DNA from: Allolobophora icterica
Taxonomy: Eukaryota; Annelida; Clitellata; Crassiclitellata; Lumbricidae
Direction: 5' to 3'
Length of the DNA: 64,000 nt
NCBI GenBank assembly: GCA_963556255.1
Contig: OY744606.1
Span: forward strand, 77,312,618 to 77,376,617
This document shows positions 39,837-53,400 of this stretch, one piece after another. The translations under genes were made by a program, and so were the position numbers. Numbering within the stretch: position 1 is the first letter of the stretch; each line of letters opens with the position of its first letter. The notes under the pieces are model-generated. The model worked only from the letters and a program-made list of their open reading frames with translations, was not told the origin of the DNA and made no database searches.

Positions 39837-40298
39837 AATAATAATAATATAAACATGGTCTCTCGCATTCTTTCGGGCGCTGAGGAAATCGAGAGTTTAC
39901 GATTGACGTTAAAACAGTCCGTCACCTAACCGAGAATCCTATAATCCCACAGCAGCCAATTCCAACTGTCACTCAACCACATTTCCACAATTTATGTCTC
40001 TTTCCAATTCCATTCGTTCGCCATTAACCGACTCCTCCTCCCCTCCGCCTTCCATTGCCTTTATAAGAGGCGCCGACAGACGGTGGTCAGCCCATAGATA
40101 ACGCCATGCCACACTGTCGACGCTTCATGGCACCGTGTGGCACCATATGGCACCATTCAAATTGATACATATAGCGCAACAATATTCGCCTAATTTCTCA
40201 TGATTTATTTAACGCATTCTCGCCGTCTGTGGCTGTATGAACAATTGCCAGGCATACCTGAGTTTATCAGTATTTACAGAGGTATGTTAGATATGATA
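39837..40298. other. Intergenic, no recognised gene
   Basis: Unique-looking sequence with tandem caccgtgtggcaccatatgg near 40130. No gene. Confidence 0.35.
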
Positions 40299-40734
<436 letters not shown>

Positions 40735-40774
40735 CCTTTTACATCAAGAAAAACATATTAATAGCAAATGGAAC

Positions 40775-40870
40775 AGTAATTAAGATAATGGTGATTTTAT
40801 CGTCAAATACATAGGTATGTTAAAACACCCTAAAATTGTGGTCAACCGATTTTATATATATTTTCAACAC
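40775..40870. repeat. Dispersed repeat, copy 3 (partial)
   Basis: attaagataatggtgatttt then atcgtcaaatacataggtat matches 41968-42050 and 42212-42300. Confidence 0.7.
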
Positions 40871-41022
40871 TCCTACAGACAATAAATTACTATAAACTTT
40901 ATGCTTTAATCGATCTCTCGCCACTGACCGTACTGTGGCATTGTCAATCCCAGGCCTAGAAAAAGGATGAGGGCGACGCTAATGATCTTTGTTATCACAG
41001 AGTGTCGTTAAACTGAAACCAC

Positions 41023-41593
41023 CAGTGATGGGCACTAAACTAATTTTTTTTAGTTAAACTAAAACTATTTTCCAACTAAAAAAAATTAGTTTAACTAAAG
41101 TTGGCAACTGATTTTGAAAATTAGTTAACTAAACTAAAAAAAAGTAGTTAAACTTTTTCCAACTTTTTTCCAACTTTTTACGACAAACATTTTTACAATA
41201 ACAGAGGTTAACCGTTAAGTGAACTGTAATAATGCAGAGCGTCAACGACAATTTCACCTTCAAACTATGCAATGTGTACTGTTCTGGCATACAGTTACAG
41301 GCGTACTGCAAATAGTGTATGAATTTGAAAACATAGGCTGTAAATGCTGAAACCATGCAGTGTTAATCAATAAGATTCGCTCTGGGTTGTTGACAGTGTT
41401 TAATGTTCATTGAGGAAAATAGTTGCGTATTGCTGATTTTTTTAGTTAAAGTTTTTAGTTAGCAACTAAAATTTTTTAGTTAAACTATGGTTATAACTAA
41501 ACTATTTATTTTTAGTTAAACTTCATCCTTAACTAAACTTTTTTAGTTAAACTAAAAGTTAGCAACTTTTAAGTTAACTATTGCCCATCACTG
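41023..41593. mobile_element. hAT-type non-autonomous element, 571 bp
   Basis: The termini cagtgatgggca are mirrored by tgcccatcactg, with a perfect 8-bp duplication gaaaccac (41015-41022 and 41594-41601). The interior is dominated by ttttagttaaacta and its complement, so it is strongly self-complementary. Confidence 0.93.
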
Positions 41594-41756
41594 GAAACCA
41601 CTACTACTACAATAGATTACTATTTGTCCAAAAGGAGAGTTGCAGCATCCATGATTGTTGTTAAACACTGAACTCTATGAAGTGAACCACTGTAGCAGGT
41701 ATAAAAACGATTAATTAAATACGAAAGTGAATAATTGAATAACATTTATTTATCAT

Positions 41757-41952
41757 GGGGAGGTGGGATAACGTAATGGTAACACGCATGGCCAGGAAAG
41801 CATTAGGTTCGCGGATCGATTCTCGTAACCCCCTCTAGGGCGGCGCCTTGCATGGCTGCCAAACCGTGTGTTTAATTAAGATCTTGATTGTACTTTCATG
41901 TTTCAATGCAATATTACTGCGTCTGTCAGTTTGAAATAATAAAGAATATTAA
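41757..41952 (+). mobile_element. tRNA-derived SINE
   Basis: A-box-like tgggataacgtaatggtaac and B-box-like ggatcgattctcg are followed by a body ending aataataaagaatattaaaa. Confidence 0.75.
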
Positions 41953-41967
41953 AAAGAAAGTAAGATA

Positions 41968-42320
41968 AGGGTGGTTTCATCGTCAAATACGTAGGTATTT
42001 TAAACACCCTTAAATTGGAGTCAACCGATTCAATATAATAATCAACACTCTATACAAGCACAGTTTATCGCCACATTATGATTAATAAAGAGTTGCAACA
42101 TACATAAGATGTCGTGTAATACTGAACTCTATCAAGTGAAACATGTTAATAGCTATCACAATAATTAATTAAAAGACGACATTGAATAACTGAAAAATTG
42201 AATAACATTTATTAAGATAATGGTATTTTCATCGTCAAATACGTAGGTATTTTAAAACACCCTTAAATTGTTGTCATCCGATTTCATATATACTCAACGC
42301 TCTCTCCAAAAATAGACTAT
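41968..42320. repeat. Dispersed repeat, copies 4 and 5 in tandem
   Basis: Two copies of atcgtcaaatacgtaggtat, cacccttaaattg and following blocks, about 245 bp apart. Repeated gttaatagctatcacaataa / gttaacagctatcacaataa units follow at 42145 and 42403. Confidence 0.7.
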
Positions 42321-42439
42321 GCGTACAAGTTGAATTTGACCAAAATGAGAGTTACAACATCCACGAGTTGTAGTTAAACAATGAACTCTAAGAAGTGACA
42401 CACGTTAACAGCTATCACAATAATTAATTAAAACACGGC

Positions 42440-44440
42440 ATTGTATATTAATTAATTAATCTTTGCATGTGTGCACAATCAGAGACCCAGTGGCATGTAT
42501 CCTGCATGATTCTTGCATTATATTATACATTAATCCTGTATACAGTTTTAATTTGTGTGTGGGGTGCGTGGTGGGGCGGGGGGGGGGTGGTGTTGCCTTA
42601 ATTCAACAGATCGCGTGTGTCGATGCTCGTGTTTCTGCGTGTGTGCGTTGGCCTAGTCGTTTATTTATTTATACAAAGCCAGACGTGTTTGCTCCATATT
42701 CGCATTCCTCATTAATTCCGCGTCGAAGACGATCCGCTAATTCTTTCTCCGTCGTACATTAGAGGATCTAATCCTCCGTTCCTCCTCCTCCTCTTGCTCC
42801 TCCCCATCCTCCGCCCTATGCGTCTTCTTCTCCAATTTCACCTTCTCCGTTTCTTATGCTTCTCCTCGTCTTCCTACTCTTCCACAGCTTCCTCTTTCAT
42901 TCCCACCTTCTCCTCATCATCCACATCCTGTGCCTCCCCTTACTTACCTCCTCCTCTTCCACTTCTGTCGTTCCCTTGTACTTTTTGTTCTCCTCGTTCA
43001 TCTTTCTCTCCTCCTACTGTATTCCTCTGACTGCTTCCTCCGACCATTGTCTTTTGTTCCATTTCCCCATCCTTTGTCTCCTCATTCCATCCATCTCTTC
43101 CTCCTCACCGTTCGTTTCGCTTGACAGAGACGGATCGCATATTTCCAAGAAGAGGGAGAATATTATCGCCCTTATATCCCACTTTATTTATCCCTATGCG
43201 TCTCTGTTCCACATTTACAACTCTTCCCTCATCTCTCCCACTCGATCTCCTCTTAACTTTCGTTCGTTCTCTCCTCCGCTGTCTCCTTCCTTCTCCTTAC
43301 TCTTCCTCCATTCTCCCCAATAATAGCCTCGACCCTTCCCCATCTAAATGTCAAGAGGTGAAGGTTTTGTTGGCTGCTTGCACTGGCATTCACGTCTCCA
43401 TCGGAACTCCTCTATAGCGTTAAGGTAAATGTAAGACAGTTATTTTTACGCCTCTGCCGGAACTACTTTGTTGTTACATAAAGTAAATGTAACACATTTG
43501 TCAGCACCCTTATATTAAAGGTTCAAGGATCTTTCGACTTAAGCACACAGATGACAAGAGCAATTCTACACCAAGACATTCTTCTGGTCCTCCTGGTCCT
43601 CACGTGGTGGATGAAGAATAACTCGGCTGAGGCACACACATGACATAACGAACCACCGCAGTTTAACAATACGACATGTTCTTTAACGCTAACGTTAACA
43701 TTAACATCTCTCTCCCATGATCTGAGGTTCTACGTGTTTGCGAGAGTCTCCCGTAGAAGATATTTCCCATCATCTGAGAATCGCCAGAAGACGCATTGCT
43801 TGGTTCTTAAGGAACTGCAATGTTTAGGTTGGTGATAAACTCTTATGTTCTGTAGGATCTCGACGACCGCCTTTTGAATTCAGCCGATTCTTCTGGCCAT
43901 CTGTACATGACATTGTATTCATACCATAACCAACGTTTAAATATAACTGCTTGACGCACGTAAGCAGTCTCCTCCGTGATTGGTTGACAAAAGAAGCATT
44001 CAGATTGGCCAGCTTAACGAGCAGTGATTGGTTAATCTCGATGGAACTTTCTAGGGGGCGGGGATGGTTCATGTACAATTTTGTACATGAAATTGTGTTC
44101 GTATCAAAACCAAAGTGAAATCAAAAGTCATCCATCTGCTGATTTTCAGAGTTAAAATGCATTCTTCGTAGGACTAATACTGTACTATATTGAATTAACT
44201 ATTGAATTAATTATAGAATTAGCTCTAAGGTTGAACAGAGATAACAGCCCTGGAAATTGAAGAAACGCAAAAATCTTTGGTGATAAACTTTTGCACACCA
44301 CTCTAAGTATGTATCTAGATAGATCCATCGTTAGGTCTGTATATACGTACATAGATAGCTGCATACACACTGTCGTCTACCCTCGTTTTTCCAATCCTCT
44401 TTCTGTCTTTCATCGTCGTTCCTCCCATACACGCCCTCTG
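42440..44440. other. Intergenic, pyrimidine-rich, no recognised gene
   Basis: A G-run (gtggggcggggggggggtgg) lies at about 42570. At 42770-43330 is CTTCC-rich low-complexity sequence with long but biased ORFs. At 43820-44100 lies ordinary sequence containing two ttgtacatgaaattgtgttc-like blocks. Confidence 0.4.
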
Positions 44441-44447
44441 CCTCTCA

Positions 44448-44593
<146 letters not shown>

Positions 44594-44869
44594 GTCTCTC
44601 TCACTCTATGTCTGTCTATGCCCCCTATTCTAATCTCTCTATATCTGTTTCTCTCACTTTCTCTGCGTCTATCTCTCTATGTCTCTGTCTCTATATCTTT
44701 CTCAATCTCTCTCAATCTCTGTCTGTCTCAGTCTCTCTGCCTCTGCACGCTTGTCCGTATGTCTGCATATCTGTATCTCTTATCTCTCTCTGTCTATTCG
44801 CTCCCTTTCCCCGCGCTCTCCAACTCTTTCCATCCCCCTCTTTCCTGTTTCTCCATCAACGGTAATCGT

Positions 44870-45226
44870 CATCCATTCCGCCGGTCTCGCCTCTTTTGTC
44901 TCAGCTCAGCTAAAGACAATCGTAGCGCCACCTATCGTCCCCGGTGGGCGGCGCCACGTTCCGTTGTCATAGTAACGCCGTCAACGATGCCGCGTGCCAG
45001 ACACAGCGCAATTCTGGCCTCGATAATACGGCATCACGGACAGAAGGACAGTTAAGCAGCCGACCGACGGAGAGCTATCGACGGGAGACACGACGTCTCA
45101 GTCTCTCTCTGTAGTTCGGTCTTTCTAGCGGAAGCTGATCGTCGCGCCTGGTGTCTGGAGGGCGCGTTTTCAGCGCCATTTCGAAGTCTTCGTCTCGCAG
45201 CTGTCTTCGCTCGTCGCGTCCTTGAG
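44870..45226 (+). promoter_or_regulatory. Likely promoter / 5' UTR of the agrin-like gene
   Basis: A CpG-rich stretch that stands out from the AT-rich surroundings immediately upstream of the coding exon. No TATA box is apparent. The transcription start cannot be placed. Confidence 0.4.
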
Positions 45227-45577
45227 ATGTCGCTTAATCGATTCGGATTCCGCGCCGTTTACTCGGCTGCGGTCCGTTCCTCTTCTTCTTCCTCCTCCTC
45301 TTCATCATCTTCTTCTACTGCTTCATTGCCTTCTTTGTGTTCCTCGACTTCTTGTCCGGTTGTTTCCTCCTCCTCTACTCCATCCTCCTCCTCATCCTTT
45401 TCTCTCTTCTCGTCCTCCTCTTCCTCTTCTCCCTCCTCCTCCTGTTCATCCTCCTCTTCTCATTCCATTTCTAGCTCATCTTTAACCTCTTCCTCGTTCT
45501 TTTCGCTCTTATCACGTTCTTTCTTATCATCCCGCCCATCCTCCAAATCCTCCTCCTCCTCCTCGTGCTTTCCTTCA

Positions 45578-45908
45578 ATGCCTTCCCTCATTTCCATACT
45601 CCCCGCAGTCCTCCTCGTTCTCGTGTCGTCGTGTGCCTCACCAGCGGGCACCTGCTACGTCTTCCCAGCAGACGCGCGCGACCCCTGCCGGGAGAAACGG
45701 TGCAGCTTCGGGGCCCAGTGCGTGCCTTCCCTCGACGGTCTAACGGCGCGGTGTCAGTGCCCCGATCGTTGCCATAGCTACGGAGACAGCGTCGGTAGTA
45801 CCCCCGTGTGTGGAACGGATGGCAATGACTATGCTAACACGTGCGAGATGAGAAGAGCCGCCTGTAGAGAGATGAGAGACATCGAAAAGAAATACGACGG
45901 AAAATGCG
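45578..45908 (+). CDS. First coding exon of an agrin-like follistatin/Kazal protein
   Basis: From the ATG at 45578 the product begins MPSLISILPAVLLVLVSSCA, a good signal peptide. One cysteine-rich module follows (DPCREKRCSFGAQCVPSLDG, then CQCPDRC, PVCGTDGNDYANTCEMRRAA, ending KKYDGKCG). The spacing matches a follistatin-like EGF/Kazal domain, closest from memory to the first such domain of agrin. The exon ends at a strong donor (gcg|gtaagt). The frame is open back to an ATG at 45227, adding 117 Ser-rich residues encoded by TCC/TCT repeats. That could be a type II cytoplasmic region as in transmembrane agrin, but is more likely 5' UTR. No further exons are recognised in the window, so the first intron is either over 18 kb or the gene is broken here. 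Confidence 0.75.
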
Positions 45909-46018
45909 GTAAGTGAGAGTTCAATTAACCGCAGTTCTAAAGGTTTCTAAGATAAACCTATGGTTTGAAACTTACCATCGCTCTAGAAGTAGTTCTTGGT
46001 GTTACTAACTAATACTAT

Positions 46019-46138
46019 CATTATTGTTGCTATCTTTGCTGTTGTCGTTATTATTACCATTATTATTGTTATTATCATTATTGTTGTTGTTGTTGTCATC
46101 ATTATCATTAGCGCTATTATTATCACCATTATTATCAC

Positions 46139-46237
<99 letters not shown>

Positions 46238-46273
46238 TACTATTACTATTACTATTTCTATTATTTTTATTAC

Positions 46274-46368
<95 letters not shown>

Positions 46369-46420
46369 GGCCTATTACTATTATTATTGTTATTGTTATT
46401 ATTATTATTATTATGACAGC
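46019..46420. repeat. (ATT)n array in the agrin-like gene's first intron
   Basis: About 400 bp of (ATT)n with ATC, ACT and GTT variants at the left and in the middle. Confidence 0.95.
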
Positions 46421-46589
46421 TGTATACCTACTTCACTTTTAAGAGTCCGGCATTTAATGACGTCCTGAGGTTGAGTCGCCGTTACTTTGTTTCTGTTACC
46501 TAGTAGTGTTATATAGGACCTTCAACTGAAATGCAATCCTGGAGTTTAACATAAATTATGTCGTACAGTTTTCATTGTAACAGAGAATA

Positions 46590-47015
46590 GTTACGACCGC
46601 TGCATTTGGTAGGTTAGTTGCTTCCTCTGACTTGGGACCGACACTGCCGAAGTACACTGCCGGGCAGCGTCGGAGTTTAACGGTGCATATGGATGGATCC
46701 AGAGTTTAACGACACGTTGCGGCAACAAAGGCCGTTGACGTCGACAGAAATTCTTTTGAACAGTTCTCACCGTTCGCATGGCATTGCACAGCACACAAGT
46801 CCGAAGGATGGATCCAAAGTTTAACGACATCTTATAGCAGCAAAGGCCGTGGATGTTGGGAAAAATTATTTTGGCATAATACAGCTGCTGACGACAGTTT
46901 CAATATTCGTAGTGACACGTCTAAAAAACAGAAAAAAATTACAGAACAGCGCTTCTGTTTGTACTTAGTTGGCGAATACTACACTAAAAAGAGGTGTGTA
47001 AATATTTTGAACATT
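46590..47015. repeat. Dispersed repeat shared with 63080-63500
   Basis: ggatggatccaaagtttaac, gcagcaaaggccgttgacgt-like, ttttgaacagttntcaccgt and aaaagaggtgtgtaa blocks occur in both places. Inside this copy the ggatggatccagagtttaac unit is itself repeated. Confidence 0.75.
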
Positions 47016-47114
47016 GTCACCGTTCCTGTCACGATACAGTATCACAAATCCTACAAGAAATCGAAAGTTGCGTTGAAACGCTGAGATTTATATTGTCAGT
47101 TGAGTAAAAGTTTA

Positions 47115-47735
<621 letters not shown>

Positions 47736-47794
47736 CTTATTACTACTTTTGCGAAGTGAAAGAGTCTGCATAATATCTGAAAGGTCGCTGTATC

Positions 47795-48424
47795 AATTCT
47801 GAGGAGCAGGAGGACGAGGAGGACGAGGAGGAGAACGAGGACGAGGAGAAGGAGGAGAATTAGAAGGAGGAGAAGGAGAAGGACGAAGAGGAGGAAGAGT
47901 AGGAGGAAGAGGAGGTGGAGTAGAGGGAGGATGACGAGGAGGAGAAGGAGAAGGAGAACGAAGAGGAGGAAGAGTATAGGAGGAAGAGAAGGTGGAGTAG
48001 AGGGAGGAGAAGGAGGAGGAGAAGGAGAAGGAGAAGAAGGAGGAGAAGGAGAAGAAGGAGAAGGAGTAGAAGAAGGAGAAGGAGAACGAAGAGGGGGAAG
48101 AGTATAGGAGGAAGAGAAGGTGGAGTAGAGTGAGGAGAAGGAGGAGGAGAAGGAGAAGGAGAAGAAGGAGAAGGAGAAGGAGAACAAGGAGAAGGAGAAC
48201 AAGGAGGAGGAGAAGGAGAACGAAGAGGAGGAAGAGTATAGGAGGAAGAGAAGGTGGAGTAGAGGGAGGAGAAGGAGGAGGAGAAGGAGGAGGAGAAGGA
48301 GGAGGAGGAGAAGGAGAAGGAGAAGTAGAAGGAGAAGGAGAACGAAGAGGAGGAAAAGTAGGAGGAAGAGGAGGTGGAGTAGAGGGAGAAGAATTAGAAG
48401 GAGGAGGAGGAGGAGGAGGAGTAG
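47795..48424. repeat. Purine-only tract with higher-order repeats
   Basis: About 630 bp of GGA/GAA with few pyrimidines. A unit of roughly 130 bp (aggaagagtataggaggaag and onward) repeats about three times. Arg/Gly/Glu and Pro/Ser ORFs here are artefacts. Confidence 0.95.
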
Positions 48425-48529
48425 GGCAGGCCATGATGGCTTCTGCTATGCTTCGATATCTTCGGATGAGCCGAGATTGAGTTTCTCAATATCGACGGAA
48501 GTCTTTTACGTGAATTTACAGCCATTAAT

Positions 48530-48843
48530 AGTATATACTGTACTGTACAATATTATACTATACTATACCGTACTGTACTATACTGTAATATACTATACCA
48601 TGTCATACTATACTAGACTTTATTGTACTATACTATGCAATTGTATACTATACTATACGATTCTATACAATATCATATTATACTATACTATGTTTCACTA
48701 TACTATGCTATACTATACTATGCTATACTATGCTGTACTATACTATACTATACTATACTATACTATACTATACTATACTATACTATACTATACTATACTA
48801 TACTATACTATACTATACTATGCTATACTATACTATACTATAG
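48530..48843. repeat. (ACTAT)n satellite, left part
   Basis: Diverged pentamers become near perfect at 48700-48840. The same satellite resumes at 49094, after a SINE, and again beyond the LINE at about 54087. Confidence 0.95.
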
Positions 48844-48844
48844 T

Positions 48845-49093
48845 GGGGCGTGGTGGCTCAGTGGTAAGTTCGGCGCCTTGTGACCGGAGGGTTGCAGGTT
48901 CGAATCCCACTCTAGCCGCTGCGTACGGACCTTGGGCAAGTCCTTCACTCGCAATTGCTCGTGGCGCTTCGGCGTGAAAATTCCGGCACAGTATCAAATG
49001 CTGTAGTCGGGAGCGCCTCTGAGTAGTAGTTGACTTCGAGAGGCGCTATAGAAATATCCGGAATAAATAATAAATAAATAAATAAATAAATAA
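48845..49093 (+). mobile_element. tRNA-derived SINE, full length, in satellite
   Basis: A-box tggctcagtgg (48854-48864) and B-box ggttcgaatcc (48897-48907) lie at tRNA spacing. The body contains cggaccttgggcaagtcctt and the 3' end is gaggcgctatagaaatatcc followed by (AATA)n. The flanks actatag / actgtag may be the target duplication. These boxes would recruit RNA polymerase III. Confidence 0.92.
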
Positions 49094-49305
49094 ACTGTAG
49101 TATACTTTATTAAACTGTACTGCTCCATGCTATACTCTACTATACTATAATATAGAATAGTTTACCATACTATATGATTCTTTTCAATATCATATTATAC
49201 TATACTTTACTATGCTGTAGAATATTATACTATACTAGATTATACTATACTATACTATATTATACTATACTGTACTATACTGTGCTACACTATGCCATAC
49301 TACTC
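49094..49305. repeat. (ACTAT)n satellite, right part
   Basis: Diverged continuation of the satellite, ending where the LINE begins. Confidence 0.85.
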
Positions 49306-49880
49306 TTGAAGATGAAAATACACGCCTAAAGTTGCAGCTTGAGGAGAGTGAGAGGAACAAACGTTTGGAGAATCTGGTGGTTCACGGGCTTCCCGAGTCG
49401 CCACCGTTGGGAGGTTCAAATCCTAAGCCTACTTATCCTCAAGTTCGCCTGGCGGCCGTTCATGAGGCACTGGACTTCTTCAACACTCGCCTGCAGGTAC
49501 CGGTATCAGAAGCCGATATCTCATTCGCCTATAGAATCCCCAACAAAATCAACGGTGCACCTCGACCACTCGTTGTTGGATTCGTTGGCAGAAGGATACG
49601 CGATACCGTCTATGCCTCTCGTAAAACCCTCAAGAATCCTTCCAACAAGCCATCCTCTTCCATTTACATCAACGATCATCTGACAAAAACTAATTCCCTC
49701 ATCTATGCAAAGACAAGAGGATTACTGAAAGACCAGAGGATCCACTCTACATGGACAGCGGGAGGAAACATCTTGATCAGACGATCTGATTCAGTGAGTG
49801 AGAAGCCAATCAAGGTGACTTCCCTGCGACAACTGGAGGACATCCTGTCATCATCCTCAGCCTCTCATCCGGTGGGTTAA
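49306..49880 (+). CDS. LINE ORF1 protein, N-terminally truncated
   Basis: The frame is open from the truncation point to the stop at 49878-49880, with no start ATG of its own. It begins with a coiled coil (LEDENTRLKLQLEESERNKR), then NLVVHGLPESP, an RNA-binding fold-like core (ADISFAYRIPNK, RPLVVGFVGRR) and a basic C-terminal domain with ILIRRSDS. This is the usual layout of LINE ORF1 nucleic-acid chaperones. The missing 5' end is standard incomplete reverse transcription. Confidence 0.75.
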
Positions 49881-50487
49881 CTCCTCAGTCTCATCTTTAC
49901 TTCCTCTGCAAAAGGAGGAGGAGGTCTACATAAGAATATTTTACTACTGAGAAGATGTTTGTACTCCGTAGTCCTCTTTTGCACTTTAGCATGTTGAGTT
50001 AACTGAAATGGGTAGATGAGAACCCTAAGATGTAAATGTACTTTAATGATGTAATTACTGAATTACTTTAAGATGTAATTACTGAATACCTGCACTGAAT
50101 TCACTGTTTTCTTAGTTACGTCTTAGATAAGTAGATGATATAGGGCTGAATGGATATGAAGTTATCTTCGTTTTGCATTGTTTTTTACGGTCCATTGATT
50201 GCCCATCGATCGCAGTCACAGTCCATTGTTAATCCAATGTTGCTCTATTATAATGCATAGATAAGATATCTAAGAGTTGAAAAAGATGTTTATGGCTGAA
50301 CTTCTTTACTCTGCAGTTAATTCTGTTCTCTGCAGTTACTGAATATATTGCTGTTTTTGGAATTTGGAAGTTTGACATTGGACTATAAATTAATTTAGCA
50401 TTTCTGTGACTGGAGCTTACTATAATTTTAATGAGCTAACTGTATTCATTAACCTTACGACGCTGACCTAGAAATTTGTTGTGTTAG

Positions 50488-53400
50488 ATGGTCGTTCACC
50501 GTACCTTAAGACTAGCCGTGGCTGCTAATTTAGGCGGCTACCCCTCCATTTGTAGTTTGTGCACGCACCCAATTGTGCTTTCAATCAAGCCTATTTATTG
50601 TTTTAAGTGCTGCAAGGCGTTCCACTCCCATTGTGTTAGACCTGATCTTGGATGTTCAACTAAGCGGAACACATGGACTTGTTCTCAGTGTATATGTGAT
50701 GAATTGCCCTTTAATGATACTGATGACAATGATATAGCATCTTTATTGCTCTCCGAGATGCCCGATCCTAATATAGATCACCCCAAGTGTAACATTAGCG
50801 ATTTAAGGCTAGAACTATTGACCGATGAATCTGGAAACCGCCCGCTACTGAATAATGTTGATACAGACCCTGACTATAACTATTTCACTAATGTTGCCTG
50901 TAACGGCCGCTACCTCTCTCCCCACTCTCTAGGTCAAAAACTTGCATCATTGCCTACTTCCTTATCGATTATCCATATAAATTGTCGAAGTTTATTACCT
51001 AAGCTAAATGAAATTATGAATTTATTAGACATACTGCCGGTTTCTATTTTGGCATTGACTGAAACTTGGATTGACAAAGCTACAGAAGACCTGATAAAAA
51101 TCCCCGGATACCGGTTTGTACATAAACCAAGGGGGCGGGACCAAGGAGGAGGTGTGGGTTTTTTGGTCAGAAATGAGCTCTCGCTTATGCCTTTTGACCA
51201 TGATAAATGTAACAATCCAAGTACTTTTGAGGGATTATTCATGCGAGTGGCGGTTAGGACTGGCTTCATCCTGGTGGGAGCGATATATAGGCCTCCGGGT
51301 CAAGAGCTGGATGATTTTTCTGAAGAAATCGAAAGTATACTTTCAGTCATATCTAAAAAAAATAAAGAAGTAATACTAATGGGAGACTTTAACATTGACC
51401 TTATAAAGGTCAACACACATAGGCAAACTACCAGTTTCTATAACTGCATGCTAACTCACCATTTTCTGCCTGTTATAACTAGACCAACTCGTATAACTGA
51501 TCACTCCGCTTCACTTATTGATAATTTTTTCACAAACGTATGGCCACGAGTAACCACCTCCTCGATAATTGCTTCTGATATTTCGGACCATCTACCAATA
51601 TTTGCCCACTTCGATTATGAGGCCCCATTCCCTGTTAAATCTGCTGCTGAGAACTGTAGAATAATTACTAATGATAGAATTAACACCTTTCAGATAGATC
51701 TATCCACCACTGACTGGGCATCAATTACAGAGGCTTGCGTCAACAGTAATCCAAGCGAGGCCTACGATCAGTTTATGAGGTTATATAAAAAAGCCTACGA
51801 TAAAGCCTTTCCTCTTATTGAAAAAAGCAGCAGGCGGCCTAACTTTCCAAAAAAGCCGTGGATGTCCCTTGGTCTCCTAAAATCTTGTAAAACAAAAAAC
51901 TCGTTATACTTAAAATATATAAAAAATCCCAATGAGACCAATAAAAGCAAATTCATCACATTTAGAAATAAATTTAAATCGATCCGAATCCAAGCTGAAA
52001 AAAATTATTATGCTGCAGAGTTCTGCAAAAACAGCCATAATCTCAAGAAAACATGGAGTCTCATTCGCTCTTTGATTGGAATAGAGGACCATGGTTCGGT
52101 CATTACTACATTAAATTGTGATGGACATAAGATTGACGACCCTGAGGAAATAGCCAATAAATTTAACTTTTACTTTACCGAAATAGCTCAATCTCTGGCT
52201 AATAAAATTCAAGATCCCATTACATCCTTTGAAGATTACTTGAGCCCTCCTATTGCCAACTCCTTTGGTCTGGAAGAAACAAATCCGGAGGAAATTCTTA
52301 AACTGGGTCGCACCATTCGCTTATCTCATAGTAAAGGCATTGATGACATAGACCCCTTCGTCGCCTCTCCTTCATTAGTCAATGTCGCTAGACCACTTGC
52401 TGAAATAGTGAACTCTTCTTTTAACTCTGGCATATTTCCAAACGCTTTGAAAATAGCCAAGGTTGTTCCTATCTTTAAAAGAGGTGAGAAGGATGACGTC
52501 GCTAATTACAGACCCATTTCTGTCCTTCCATTTTTTGCAAAAATTTGTGAAAAATTAATGTATGAAAGGCTTAGCAGTTTTTTTGAAAAAGCTAATATAA
52601 TATTTCCCTCTCAACATGGATTTCAAGCCGGTCGCTCCCCCTCTATGCCACTATTGAGTATTCAAGATAAGATTTCAGGTGCAATAGAGAATAAAGAATA
52701 CTCACTTGGCGTTTTTTTCGATTTAGCTAAGGCATTCGATACTGTAAATCACAGTATCTTACTAAAAAAACTCAGTAATTATGGCATACGAGGAGTTCAA
52801 CTCTCGTGGCTTGCTAGTTACCTTGAGAATCGCTCTCAGGTAGTATACTGCAATGGAGCATTTTCGTCCTTGCGTGCAATAAACATTGGAGTTCCTCAGG
52901 GATCGAACTTGGGACCGCTATTGTTCCTAATCTACATTAATGATCTTCCAAACGCCTCATCACTTATGTTTTTCGTTCTTTTTGCGGATGATACAAACAT
53001 TTTTCTCTCTCATAGTTTCTTAGATGCTCTTTATTCAATAATGAATGCTGAATTACTTCAGATTGCTAATTGGTTTCGGGCAAATAAACTATCCCTAAAC
53101 TTGGATAAGACTAATTATATACTGTTTCGGTCTCATAAAAAAAGCTGCCCCTCGGACTCTAATACCCTATACATTGATGGTATCCCCGTAACTCAAGTAA
53201 CCTCATCTAAATTTCTGGGCGTAATAGTTGACCAACACTTGTCATGGAAAGATCATATCAACACTATCTCAACAAAAATTGCTAAGAATGTAGGCATTCT
53301 AAGTCGCGCCTCATATCTGTTACCACCCAGGGTTCGTTTAACGCTCTATTATACGTTGATCTACCCCTACCTTGCTTATTGCAATTCAACATGGGCCTCC

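Noticed and set aside
45460..45651. Minus-strand Glu/Asp-rich ORF
   Set aside because: Antisense of the TCC-rich leader of the agrin-like exon.
48130..48480. Arg-rich ORF that resembles a protamine-like or RS protein
   Set aside because: It is the purine-only GGA/GAA tract read in one frame; the opposite strand gives Pro/Ser ORFs of the same kind.
48845..48910. A functional tRNA gene
   Set aside because: Both polymerase III boxes are present, but the acceptor stem does not close and the sequence runs on into a SINE body and (AATA)n tail.
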